From positions 496,001 through 560,000 of the forward strand of contig CAVMBN010000158.1 of assembly GCA_963678705.1 (NCBI GenBank): a stretch of 64,000 nucleotides of DNA, written 5' to 3'. The position numbers and the translations under genes are program-made. The notes beneath the pieces are model-generated. The model did no database searches and was not told the origin of the DNA. It worked only from the letters and a program-made list of their open reading frames with translations. Positions 26,864 to 38,914 of the stretch are shown piece by piece (the stretch's first letter is position 1; the number at the start of each line of letters is the position of its first letter). The DNA comes from Panorpa germanica. Lineage: Eukaryota > Arthropoda > Insecta > Mecoptera > Panorpidae.

Positions 26864-28449
26864 ACGTCCTTGTAAACCAATACGTAGGTCTTCCTTCTTG
26901 TATTAAGACCCATCTGTCTAGCCAGAGCTTATGCATATATGCATTCATCTCTTTGGCAATATATTTGGTATCGTCTCCAGACTTTTATCCTACAGCCGCA
27001 TTAACTTTTAATCCTCGAAATTTGTCGCATTAATTTTAAATCATCAAAATTTGATTTTTTCAGTTCTAGCGTAATTTGTACTTGAGAAAGTGCATGAGTG
27101 ATTTTTAAATCTAAAGGAATTGTCCCCAATATCACTTGCACCACTTCTGTAGATACAGTTCTGCAACAACGCGTCATCGTCAATAACATAATTCTTTGCA
27201 TGGAAGATCTGGAAAATTGATCCTGTAATACCATGCCGAAGCACAATACACAACTATTAGCATAAATGCCCCCTTGTATAGTGTCGGCATAGTTGCCGAG
27301 TTTAAGCTTCATTCCGTCCTTGTGACACGCGCAAGGTGTGTTACAAGTTTATCATTCGTTGTTACTGTATTTGTTTCGTAGCTTTGTAGCTTAAAGAAAC
27401 TACAGATTTTATATATAGCAGGTCGAGAACGGCTTTCTAGGATTTCTGTACTATTTGCACCGATAAGGATCACATTATCGTTGGCAAAACATATGTCTAC
27501 ACAACCTTTCTAGTGAGAAACACAGTTCTCGTCGAATACCATGTTCCAGAGCTCAGGCCCCATTACAGATCGCTGAGGACAACCTTTAGATAGTTGCCTT
27601 TTCATGGAACGGTAATCGGTTTGTAAAATAATGTTCGACAATGAAAATAGTTCTCCATAGCGCAGTAGACGTACCTATAGGTTTTTGCCGGTCTAATTCT
27701 TTGAAGGTCACTTGGCCACCGGACATCAACAAAGACACACTGAATTTCTATAAATATCTCATATACATACTTGTACTTATGCCTACTTACTTACCGTTTG
27801 TTTGTTACCATTGAATGTTCATGAACGATCAATCACTATTTCCAAGAAAACCGCATATATTGTTCACTTAATCACTTATAACAATTAATACACTCTCATT
27901 ATTATTTAAAACACGCATTTATATAAACTAATTCTTTTGTTTTAATATTATTTATAGTTAATGTTATTCGACTTACTTGATAGTGGGCGGCAACCTTTTG
28001 TCTTCCGTATATATGTAGTGTTTATATGAGGTCTTCCTTATATATCTCTACAGATTTCTTGAATTTTAAACCACTTGATGTTTTAGCACTAACACTAACC
28101 TAATTATTATCACTTTTTTTGTCTATCGCACTTATTAATGTCTTATAACAAACATCAAAATTACAAATTTGAGGTTATGTTTATAAGACCGCGTGTACGC
28201 GTAATGAAAAATTCGTTTTTAACACTAGTTTCCAACTGTCAAACTTTTGTAAAAACACTTTGTTTAGGGTAAATTAACACAAATTTAAAACAAACTTAAA
28301 TACTTTTAGTTTAAAAAAGTATTCATATAATTTATTTAATTTTTTTCCATAATTAATTTCTCACTTTTAATCACTTTTTTCACCTAAAGTAGCAGGAGCC
28401 GATCACACACATAGTAGATAGGAACCACTTGTGTTGCAAAGCAATATTA
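26864..28449. repeat. Satellite copy 18 (RT relic 26864-27833, minus)
   Basis: 1586 bp. From here to the right end most copies carry GTAGGTC and a C-C-C-A-T form that encodes WQ.RW on the minus strand. A stop has arisen near the FAND box (CTTTCTAGTG near 27507). Confidence 0.95.
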
Positions 28450-30034
28450 ACGTCCTTGTAAACCAATACGTAGGTCTTCCTTTTTGTATTAGGACCCATC
28501 TGTCTTGCCAGAGCTTATGCATAAATGCATTCATCTCTTTTGCAATATATTTAGTATCGTCTCCAGACTTTTATCCTACAGCCGCATTAACTTTAAATCC
28601 TCGAAATTTGTCGCATTAATTTTAAATCATCAAAATTTGATTTTTTCAGTTCTAGCGTAATTTGTACTTGAGTAAGTGCATGAGTGATTTTTAAATCTAA
28701 AGAATTGTCCCCAATATCACTTGCACCACTTCTGTAGATACAGTTCTGCAACAACGCGTCATCGTCAATAACATAGTTCTTTGCATGGAAGATCTGGAAG
28801 ATTGATCCTGTAATACCATGCCAAAGCACAATACACAACTATTAGTATAAATGCCCCTTTGTATAGTGTAGGCATAGTTGCCGAGTTTAAGCTTCATTCC
28901 GTCCTTGTGACACGCGCAAGGTGTGTTACAAGTTTATCATTCGTTGTTACTGTATTTGTTTCGTAGCTTTGTAGCTTCAAGAAACTACAGATTTTATATA
29001 TAGCAGGTCGAGAACAGCTTTCTAGGGTTTCTGTACTATTTGCACCGATAAGGATCACATAATCGTTGGCAAAACATATGTCTACACAACCTTTCGAGTG
29101 AGAAACACAGTTCTCGTCGAATACCATGTTCCAGAGCTCAGGCCCCATTACAGATCGCTGAGGACAACCTTTAGATAGTTGCTTCTTCATGGAACGGTAA
29201 TCGGTTTGTAAAATAATGTTCGACAATGAAAATAGTTCTCCATAGCGCAGTAGACGTACCTATAAGTTTTTGCCGGTCTAATTCTTTGAAGGTCACTTGG
29301 CCACCGGACATCAACAAAGGCACACTGAATTTCTATAAATATCTCATATACATACTTGTACTTATGCCTACTTACTTACCATTTGTTTGTTACCATTAAA
29401 TGTTCATGAACGATCAATCACTATTTCCAAGAAAACCGCATATATTGTTCACTTAATCACTTATAACAATTAATACACTCTCATTATTATTTAAAACACG
29501 CATTTATATAAACTAATTCTTGTGTTTTAATATTATTTATAGTTATTGTTATTCGACTTACTTGATAGTGGGCGGCAACCTTTTGTCTTCCGTATATTTG
29601 TAGTGTTTATATGAGGTTTTTCTTATATATCTCTACAGATTTCTTGAATTTTAAACCACTTGATGTTTTAGCACTAACTCTAACCTAATTATTATCACTT
29701 TTTTTGTCTATCGCACTTATTAATGTCTTATATCAAACATCAAAGTTACAAATTTGAGGTTATGTTTATAAGACCGCGTGTACGCGTAATGAAAAATTCG
29801 TTTTTAACACTGGTTTCCAACTGTCAAACTTTTGTAAAAACACTTTGTTTAGGGTAAATTAACACAAATTTAAAACAAACTTAAATACTTTTCGTTTGAA
29901 AAAGTATTCATATAATTTATTTAATTTTTTTCCATAATTAATTTCTCACTTTTATTCACTTTTTTCACCTAAAGTAGCAGGAGCCGATCACACACATAGT
30001 AGATAGGAACCACTTGTGTTGCAAAGCAATATTA
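28450..30034. repeat. Satellite copy 19 (RT relic 28450-29418, minus)
   Basis: 1585 bp. One G is lost in CTAAAGAATTG (near 28701). This joins, in one frame, two relic segments that are out of frame in other copies. Confidence 0.95.
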
Positions 30035-30967
30035 ACGTCCTTGTAAACCAATACGTAGGTCTTCTTTTTTGTATTAAGTCCCATCTGTCTTGCTAGAGCT
30101 TATGCATATATGCATTCATCTCTTTGGCAATATATTTGGTATCGTCTCCAGACTTTTATCCTACAGCCGCATTAACTTTAAATCCTTGAAATTTGTCGCA
30201 TTAATTTTAAATCATCAAAATTTGATTTTTTCAGTTCTAGCGTAATTTGTACTTGAGTAAGTGCATGAGTGATTTTTAAATCTAAAGAATTGTCCCTAAT
30301 ATCACTTGCACCACTTCTGTAGATACAGTTCTGCAACAACGCGTCATCGTCAATAACATAGTTCTTTGCATGGAAGATCTGGAAGATTGATCCTGTAATA
30401 CCATGCCGAAGCACAATACACAACTATTAGCATAAATGCCTCCTTGTATAGTGTCGGCATAGTTTCCGAGTTTAAGCTTTATTCCGTCTTTGTGACACGC
30501 GCAAGGTGTATTACAAGTTTATCATTTGTTTTACTGTATTTGTTTCGTAGCTTTGTAGCTTCAAGAAACTACAGATTTTATATATAGCAGGTCAAGAACA
30601 GCTTTCTAGGGTTTCTGTACTATTTGCACCGATAAGGATCACATTATCGTTGGCAAAACATATGTCTACACAACCTTTCGAGTGAGAAACACAGTTCTCG
30701 TCGAATACCATGTTCCAGAACTCAGGCCCCATTACAGATCGCTGAGGACAACCTTTAGATAGTTGCCTTTTCATGGAACGGTAATCGGTTTGTAAAATAA
30801 TGTTCGACAATGAAAATAGTTCTCCATAGCGCAGTAGACGTACCTATAGGTTTTTGCCGGTCTAATTCTTTGAAGGTCACTTGGCCACCGGACATCAACA
30901 AAGACACACTGAATTTCTATAAATATCTCATATACATACTTGTACTTATGCCTACTTACTTACCATT
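30035..30967. repeat. Satellite copy 20, truncated at unit position ~933
   Basis: The unit is normal up to CTTACCATT (30967), where Jockey-element sequence replaces it. It carries the TCATTTGTTTTACTG variant shared with copies 23 and 25, and the CTAAAGAATTG single-base loss of copy 19. Confidence 0.95.
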
Positions 30968-31622
30968 GACGATGACTGGTGAGTGGTCAGATGAGAGATC
31001 CAGGCTTGACTCAGCTTTGAGGTAATTAGAGGAAATTCCTTTTACTACGCAAAAATCGATTAGATCAGGAGTTTTTGCCATATCCGTTGGCCAGTACGTC
31101 GGTTCACCACTTGAAAGGGTTGTAAAACCATGTGTTTTAACGCATTTATACAGTTCATTTCCCTTAGGATTTGTAAGTCTTGATCCCCATTCGGGGTGCT
31201 TTGCGTTAAAATCCCCTCCTGATATGAAACGTGGACCTAGTGTATTGTAATAAGAGTAGAACTGTTCAGACTTTATGTTGTGTTTCGGTGGACAGTATAC
31301 TGCGGAGATAGTTAAATGTCTGTTCAGCTCGCTTATTACAATACTTGTTGCTTGCAGGAAGTCTTGGCGATATTCATTAATTTCATGGTGTTGTATAGAA
31401 GACTTAATGATGATAGCTGTTCCTCCATGCGCTTTATTGTCCGGATGTTTAGTGTCATATATTCTATAGTTTGGAACCTTCATATAGCTTTTAGTGGTAA
31501 AGTGCGTTTCAGAAACTAGCAAAATGTCAATGTTTTGGTTTAGAAGAAAGGAAATTACTTCTTGGCTGTGTTTAGCAAGACCATTGGCGTTCCAGAGTGC
31601 GATTCTTAGGGACGTGAAGAGA
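30968..31622 (-). pseudogene. Jockey-clade ORF2, endonuclease part only
   Basis: The reading frame follows gag in the -1 frame with a short overlap. It starts around LRIALWNANGL (EN motif with the conserved Asn) and continues through LLVSETH (catalytic Glu), GGTAIIIK, GGDFNAKHPEWGSR (GDFNA motif), TPDLIDF and SSDHSPVIV (SDH motif). It is an apurinic-type endonuclease that nicks target DNA. The frame then runs into satellite sequence at the junction near 30967, so the RT domain is missing. No ATG was seen at the start of the conserved region; translation in the parent element may have depended on gag. Confidence 0.85.
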
Positions 31623-32793
31623 TTGGCAAGCGTGAGACTAAGGTTGTGATGAGATTGAGCATTGTACTCATTTGTTCCACCAGACTTTTCATCATAACTT
31701 TTAGTTCGGCGATGTCATTTGACTGCACGTTCGATTCACTATGATTTTGTTGCACTTGTTCAGATTGGGTTTTCACTGTTTGGTTACTAACCACCTGTGC
31801 AAAGGAGGTACCTGACTGGACTTGGCGTGATGGTAATGGGGCAACAGTTTCTGAAAATCTGGGTCTAAGTGGAGGAAATTTGCGCTCTACGATTTGCCTA
31901 TAAACATCGCATCCTTTGTAGTTGGCTGTGTGATTGTTATTGCAGAGAACACATTTAACTTTTTCGTTTAATTTGTTCTTCCAGTCACACTGGCTGGTAT
32001 GGTGATCGCCTGCGCATTTAACACATCTTGCGTTTCGGTAACAGTAGGTTTTGGTGTGACCATATCTTTGGCATTTTGTGCATTGCGGTACCTCCCTTTT
32101 GAATTTTGGTGGTTCAATTTTAATTTTACTATTTAGTAGGAATTCCAGGTCAAAGATGTCTTTGTTGTTAGGCTTTTGTTCTAATTCTACAAAGAACAAT
32201 GGTAAAGGAATTTTAGTGGTCCTTTGTTTGATGTTGCTTATTCGAATGACCTTGTGCCCATAGTTTTCTAATTCTTTCTTTATGTCCGATTCATCCGTGG
32301 AGTGATGTAGGTGTCTTACCACCACTTTATAGCTTTTGTCCATTTTTTGTTGGTATGTGTGGAACTCGGTGTTCCTATCCTTTAGGAGTGTCACTATTCT
32401 TTGGTATGTTTCAATATCCTGGAGCTGCAGCTTTACTTGCGATCCTCCGATCAACTTACTTTGATAGGCGTTTTTGGCGTGCGTGTCTAGCAGGCTAGTG
32501 AGAGGTTTGATGTCGTTGACTCCATATATAAACAGTGGTGGTGGTTTGTGTTCTGCGACTTTAACTTCTTCTGATGCATTAGCATCGGAGAGTTCGTCGA
32601 ACCTATTCGCTAATGGTATTGGGTTTAACCAGTAATCCCCTAGTGTTTTTTGCCTCACATTCCTTGGTGCATCTGGACTGACTCTTTTTTTCTTCCTATT
32701 GTTTGAAACGTTTTGCCAAACGTCCCGCGGATTTTTTATCTCTTCATGCTTTTCTTGGATGGTTCCCATCGTATCTTGTATAGCATCCGCCAT
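31606..32793 (-). CDS. Jockey-clade ORF1 (gag-like nucleic-acid-binding protein)
   Basis: Open frame of 395 residues from an ATG to TAA. It has a basic N-terminal segment (residues ~33-50), an RRM-like region (about 155-230), then three zinc knuckles at about 238-251 (CTKCQRYGHTKTYC), 257-269 (CVKCAGDHHTSQC) and 281-295 (CVLCNNNHTANYKGC). A low-complexity Gln/Ser C-terminus follows. This order is that of gag proteins of Jockey-clade elements, which bind element RNA and direct it to the nucleus. The frame is intact, but the element around it is incomplete, so it is a fossil unless transcribed from outside. Confidence 0.85.
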   Translation of the reverse strand: MADAIQDTMGTIQEKHEEIKNPRDVWQNVSNNRKKKRVSPDAPRNVRQKTLGDYWLNPIPLANRFDELSDANASEEVKVAEHKPPPLFIYGVNDIKPLTSLLDTHAKNAYQSKLIGGSQVKLQLQDIETYQRIVTLLKDRNTEFHTYQQKMDKSYKVVVRHLHHSTDESDIKKELENYGHKVIRISNIKQRTTKIPLPLFFVELEQKPNNKDIFDLEFLLNSKIKIEPPKFKREVPQCTKCQRYGHTKTYCYRNARCVKCAGDHHTSQCDWKNKLNEKVKCVLCNNNHTANYKGCDVYRQIVERKFPPLRPRFSETVAPLPSRQVQSGTSFAQVVSNQTVKTQSEQVQQNHSESNVQSNDIAELKVMMKSLVEQMSTMLNLITTLVSRLPISSRP

Positions 32794-32803
32794 ACTTTCT
32801 AGT

Positions 32804-34168
32804 GAGCAAGTGCATGAGTGATTTTTAAATCTAAAGAATTGTCCCTAATATCACTTGCACCACTTCTGTAGATACAGTTCTGCAACAACGCGTCATCGTC
32901 AATAACATAGTTCTTTGCATGGAAGATCTGCAAGATTGATCCTGTAATACCATGCCGAAGCACAATACACAACTATTAGCATAAATGCCCGTTTGTATAG
33001 TGTCGGCATAGTTGCCGAGTTTAAGCTTCATTCCGTCCTTGTGACACGCGCAAGGTGTGTTACAAGTTTATCATTCGTTGTTACTGTATTTGTTTCGTAG
33101 CTTTGTAGCTTCAAGAAACTACAGATTTTATATATAGCAGGTCGAGAACGGCTTTCTAGGGTTTCTGTACTATTTGCACCGATAAGGATCACATTATCGT
33201 TGGCAAAACATATGTCTACACAACCTTTCGAGTGAGAAACACAGTTCTCGTCGAATACCATGTTCCAGAGCTCAGGCCCCATTACAGATCGCTGAGGACA
33301 ACCTTTAGATAGTTGCCTTTTCATGGAACGGTAATCGGTTTGTAAAATAATGTTCGACAATGAAAATAGTTCTCCATAGCGCAGTAGACGTACCTATAGG
33401 TTTTTGCCGGTCTAATTCTTTGAAGGTCACTTGGCCACCGGACATCAACAAAGGCACACTGAATTTCTATAAATATCTCATATACATACTTGTACTTATG
33501 CCTACTTACTTACCATTTGTTTGTTACCATTGAATGTTCATGAACGATCAATCACTATTTCCAAGAAAACCGCATATATTGTTCACTTAATCACTTATAA
33601 CAATTAATACACTCTCATTATTATTTAAAACACGCATTTATATAAACTAATTCTTGTGTTTTAATATTATTTATAGTTAATGTTATTCGACCTACTTGAT
33701 AGTAAGCGGCAACCTTTTGTCTTCCGTATATTTGTAGTGTTTATATGAGGTTTTCCTTATATATCTCTACAGATTTCTTGAATTTTAAACCACTTGATGT
33801 TTTAGCACTAACTCTAACCTAATTATTATCACTTTTTTTGTCTATCGCACTTATTAATGTCTTATATCAAACATCAAAGTTACAAATTTGAGGTTATGTT
33901 TATAAGACCGCGTGTACGCGTAATGAAAAATTCGTTTTTAACACTGGTTTCCAACTGTCAAACTTTTGTAAAAACACTTTGTTTAGGGTAAATTAACACA
34001 AATTTAAAACAAACTTAAATACTTTTCGTTTAAAAAAGTATTCATATAATTTATTTAATTTTTTTCCATAATTAATTTCTCACTTTTAATCACTTTTTTC
34101 ACCTAAAGTAGCAGGAGCCGATCACACACATAGTAGATAGGAACCACTTGTGTTGCAAAGCAATATTA
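32804..34168. repeat. Satellite copy 21, starts at unit position ~221
   Basis: After the Jockey fragment the unit resumes at GAGCAAGTGCATGAG instead of continuing from position 934, so about 870 bp of array (or that plus whole units) is missing. It carries CTAAAGAATTG, as do copies 19 and 20. Confidence 0.95.
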
Positions 34169-35754
34169 ACGTCCTTGTAAACCAATACGTAGGTCTTCTT
34201 TTTTGTATTAAGTCCCATCTGTCTTGCCAGAGCTTATGCATATATGCATTCATCTCTTTGGCAATATATTTGGTATCGTCTCCAGACTTTTATCCTACAG
34301 CCGCATTAACTTTAAATCCTCGAAATTTGTCGCATTAACTTTAAATCATCAAAATTTGATTTTTTCAGTTCTAGCGTAATTTGTACTTGAGTAAGTGCAT
34401 GAGTGATTTTTAAATCTAAAGGAATTGTCCCCAATATCACTTGCACCACTTCTGTAGATACAGTTCTGCAACAACGCGTCATCAACAATAACATAGTTCT
34501 TTGCATGGAAGATCTGGAAGATTGATCCTGTAATACCATGCCGAAGCACAATACACAACTATTAGCATAAATGCCCCCTTGTATAGTGTCGGCATAGTTG
34601 CCGAGTTTAAGCTTCACTTCGTCTTTGTGACACGCGCAAGGTGTATTACAAGTTTATCATTCGTTGTTACTGTATTTGTTTCGTAGCTTTGTAGCTTCAA
34701 GAAACTACAGATTTTATATATAGCAGGTCGAGAACGGCTTTCTAGGGTTTCTGTACTATTTGCACCGATAAGGATCACATTATCGTTGGCAAAACATATG
34801 TCTACACAACCTTTCGAGTGAGAAACACAGTTCTCGTCGAATACCATGTTCCAGAGCTCAGGCCCTATTACAAATCGCTGAGGACAACCTTTAGATAGTT
34901 GCCTTTTCATGGAACGGTAATCGGTTTGTAAAATAATGTTCGACAATGAAAATAGTTCTCCATAGCGCAGTAGACGTACCTATAGGTTTTTGCCGGTCTA
35001 ATTCTTTGAAGGTCACTTGGCCACCGGGCATCAACAAAGGCACACTGAATTTCTATAAATATCTCATATACATACTTGTACTTATGCCTACTTACTTACC
35101 ATTTGTTTGTTACCATTGAATGTTCATGAACGATCAATCACTATTTCCAAGAAAACCGCATATATTGTTCACTTAATCACTTATAACAATTAATACACTC
35201 TCATTATTATTTAAAACACGCATTTATATAAACTAATTCTTGTGTTTTAATATTATTTATAGTTAATGTTATTCGACTTACTCGATAGTGGGCGGCAACC
35301 TTTTGTCTTCCGTATATTTGTAGTGTTTATATGAGGTTTTCCTTATATATCTCTACAGATTTCTTAAATTTTAAACCACTTGATGTTTTAGCACTAACTC
35401 TTACCTAATTATTATTACTTTTTTTGTCTATCGCACTTATTAATGTCTTATATCAAACATCAAAGTTACAAATTTGAGGTTATGTTTATAAGACCGCGTG
35501 TACGCGTAATGAAAAATTCGTTTTTAACACTGGTTTCCAACTGTCAAACTTTTGTAAAAACACTTTGTTTAGGGTAAATTAACACAAATTTAAAACAAAC
35601 TTAAATACTTTTCGTTTGAAAAAGTATTCATAAAATTTATTTAATTTTTTTCCATAATTAATTTCTCACTTTTATTCACTTTTTTCACCTAAAGTAGCAG
35701 AAGCCGATCACACACATCGTAGATAGGAACCACTTGTGTTGCAAAGCAATATTA
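34169..35754. repeat. Satellite copy 22 (RT relic 34169-35138, minus)
   Basis: 1586 bp. CATCAACAATAAC variant near 34485, shared with copy 24 two units away. Confidence 0.95.
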
Positions 35755-37329
35755 ACGTCCTTGTAAACCAATACGTAGGTGTTCCTTTTTGTATTAAGTC
35801 CCATCTGTCTTGCCAGAGCTTATGCATATATGCATTCATCTCTTTGGCAATATATTTGGTATCGTCTCCAGACTTTTATCCTACAGCCGCATTAACTTTA
35901 AATCCTCGAAATTTGTCGCATTAATTTTAAATCATCAAAATTTGATTTTTTCAGTTCTAGCGTAATTTGTACTTGAGTAAGTGCATGAGTGATTTTTAAA
36001 TCTAAAGGAATTGTCCCTAATATCACTTGCACCATTTCTGTAGATACAGTTCTGCAACAACGCGTCATCGTCAATAACATAGTTCTTTGCATGGAAGATC
36101 TGGAAGATTGATCCTGTAATACCATGCCGAAGCACAATACACAACTATTAGCATAAATGCCTCCTTGTATAGTGTCGGCATAGTTGCCGAGTTTAAGCTT
36201 CATTCCGTCTTTGTGACACGCGCAAGGTGTATTACAAGTTTATCATTTGTTTTACTGTATTTGTTTCGTAGCTTTGTAGCTTCAAGAAACTACAGATTTT
36301 ATATATAGCAGGTCAAGAACGGCTTTCTAGGGTTTCTGTACTATTTGCACCGATAAGGATCACATTATCGTTGGCAAAACATATGTCTACACAACCTTTC
36401 GAGTGAGAAACACAGTTCTCGTCGAATACCATGTTCCAGAGCTCAGGCCCCATTACAGATCGCTGAGGACAACCTTTAGATAGTTGCCTTTTCATGGAAC
36501 GGTAATCGGTTTGTAAAATAATGTTCGACAATGAAAATAGTTCTCCATAGCGCAGTAGACGTACCTATAGGTTTATGCCGGTCTAATTCTTTGAAGGTCA
36601 CTTGACCACCGGACATCAACAAAGGCACACTGAATTTCTATAAATATCTCATATACATACTTGTACTTATGCCTACTTACTAACCATTTGTTTGTTACCA
36701 TTGAATGTTCATGAACGATCAATCACTATTTCCAAGAAAACCGCATATATTGTTCACCTAATCACTTATAACAATTAATACACTCTCATTATTATTTAAA
36801 ACACGCATTTATATAAACTAATTCTTGTGTTTTTATATTATTTATAGTAAATGTTATTCGACTTACTTGATAGTGGGCGGCAACCTTTTGTCTTCCGTAT
36901 ATTTGTAGTGTTTATATGAGGTCTTCCTTATATATCTCTACAGATTTCTTGAATTTTAAACCACTTGATGTTTTAGCACTAACACTAACCTAATTATTAT
37001 CACTTTTTTTGTCAATCGCACTTATTAATGTCTTATATCAAACATCAAAGTTACAAATTTGAGGTTATGTTTATAAGACCGCGTGTACGCGTAATGAAAA
37101 ATTCGTTTTTAACACTGGTTTCCAACTGTCAAACTTTTGTAAAAACACTTTGTTTAGGGTAAATTAACACAAATTTAAAACAAACTTAAATACTTTTCGT
37201 TTGAAAAAGTATTCATATAATTTATTTAATTTTTTTCCATAATTAATTTCTCACTTTTTTCACCTAAAGTAGCAGGAGCCGATCACACACATAGTAGATA
37301 GGAACCACTTGTGTTGCAAAGCAATATTA
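35755..37329. repeat. Satellite copy 23, 10-bp deletion (RT relic 35755-36724, minus)
   Basis: 1575 bp. It shares GTAGGTGTTCC, TCATTTGTTTTACTG, TTCACCTAATC and TATAGTAAATG with copy 25, and has the same 10-bp loss as copy 13 (near 37253). Confidence 0.95.
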
Positions 37330-38914
37330 ACGTCCTTGTAAACCAATACGTAGGTCTTCCTTTTTGTATTAAGTCCCATCTGTCTTGCCAGAGCTTATGC
37401 ATATATGCATTCATCTCTTTGGCAATATATTTGGTATCGTCTCCAGACTTTTATCCTACAGCCGCATTAACTTTAAATCCTCGAAATTTGTCGCATTAAT
37501 TTTAAATCATCAAAATTTGATTTTTTCAGTTCTAGCGTAATTTGTACTTGAGTAAGTGCATGAGTGATTTTTAAATCTAAAGGAATTGTCCCAAAATATC
37601 ACTTGCACCACTTCTGTAGATACAGTTCTGCAACAACGCGTCATCAACAATAACATAGTTCTTTGCATGGAAGATCTGGAAGATTGATCCTGTAATACCA
37701 TGCCGAAGCACAATACACAATTATTAGCATAAATGCCTCTTTGTATAGTGTCGGCATAGTTGCCGAGTTTAAGCTTCATTCCGTCCTTGTGACACGCGCA
37801 AGGTGTGTTACAAGTTTATCATTCGTTGTTACTGTATTTGTTTCGTGGCTTTGTAGCTTCAAGAAACTACAGATTTTATATATAGCAGGTCGAGAACGGC
37901 TTTCTAGGGTTTCTGTTCTATTTGCACCGATAAGGATCACATTATCGTTGGCAAAACATATGTCTACACAACCTTTCGAGTGAGAAACACAGTTCTCGTA
38001 GAATACCATGTTCCAGAGCTCAGGCCCCATTACAGATCGCTGAGGACAACCTTTAGATAGTTGCGTTTTCATGGAACGGTAATCGGTTTGTAAAATAATG
38101 TTCGACAATGAAAATAGTTCTCCATAGCGCAGTAGACGTACCTATAGGTTTTTGCCGGTCTAATTCTTTGAAGGTCACTTGGCCACCGGACATCAACAAA
38201 GGCACACTGAATTTCTATAAATATCTCATATACATACTTGTACTTATGCCTACTTACTTACCATTTGTTTGTTACCATTGAATGTTCATGAACGATCAAT
38301 CACTATTTCCAAGAAAACCGCATATATTGTTCACTTAATCACTTATAACAATTAATACACTCTCATTATTATTTAAAACACGCATTTATATAAACTAATT
38401 CTTGTGTTTTAATATTATTTATAGTTAATGTTATTCGACTTACTTGATAGTGGGCGGCAACCTTTTGTCTTCCGTATACTTGTAGTGTTTATATGAGGTC
38501 TTCCTTATATATCTCTACAGATTTCTTGAATTTTAAACCACTTGATGTTTTAGCACTAACACTAACCTAATTATTATCACTTTTTTTTCTATCGCACTTA
38601 TTATATCTTATATCAAACATCAAAGTTACAAATTTGAGGTTATGGTTATAAGACCGCGTGTACGCGTAATGAAAAATTCGTTTTTAACACTATTTTCCAA
38701 CTGTCAAAATTTTGTAAAAACACTTTGTTTAGGGTAAAATAACACAAATTTAAAACAAACTTAAATACTTTTCGTTTGAAAAAGTATTCATATAATTTAT
38801 TTAATTTTTTTCCATAATTAATTTCTCACTTTTAATCACTTTTTTCACCTAAAGTAGCAGGAGCCGATCACACACATAGTAGATAGGAACCACTTGTGTT
38901 GCAAAGTAATATTA
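37330..38914. repeat. Satellite copy 24 (RT relic 37330-38300, minus)
   Basis: 1585 bp. Pairs with copy 22 (CATCAACAATAAC). It has one extra A in CCCAAAATATC near 37593. Confidence 0.95.

Larger units (their letters stand above)
1..30967. repeat. Tandem array, left block, copies 1-20 of a ~1586-bp unit
   Basis: Twenty head-to-tail copies are visible, the last one truncated. I set the unit to begin at the ACGTCCTTGT marker; starts recur at 1, 1587, 3174, 4760, 6346, 7933, 9520, 11107, 12694, 14280, 15866, 17452, 18945, 20521, 22107, 23693, 25279, 26864, 28450 and 30035. Unit length is 1585-1587 bp except copies 12 (1493) and 13 (1576). Copies differ by scattered substitutions and short indels, so they are not simple assembly duplicates. 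The array continues past the left edge. Unit positions 1 to about 970 are a minus-strand R1-clade reverse transcriptase relic; the remainder is AT-rich non-coding DNA. Confidence 0.97.
30968..32803 (-). mobile_element. Internal fragment of a Jockey-clade non-LTR retrotransposon
   Basis: 1836 bp on the minus strand holding gag (ORF1) and the N-terminal part of the endonuclease. The RT, 3' UTR and poly(A) tail are absent, and the 5' UTR is almost absent: the gag ATG lies about 10 bp from the junction. Array sequence flanks both sides but out of phase (unit position ~933 on the left, ~221 on the right). No target-site duplication was found. A normal 5'-truncated insertion would keep the 3' end, so this piece was either cut by later deletion or captured as a fragment. 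Confidence 0.85.
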
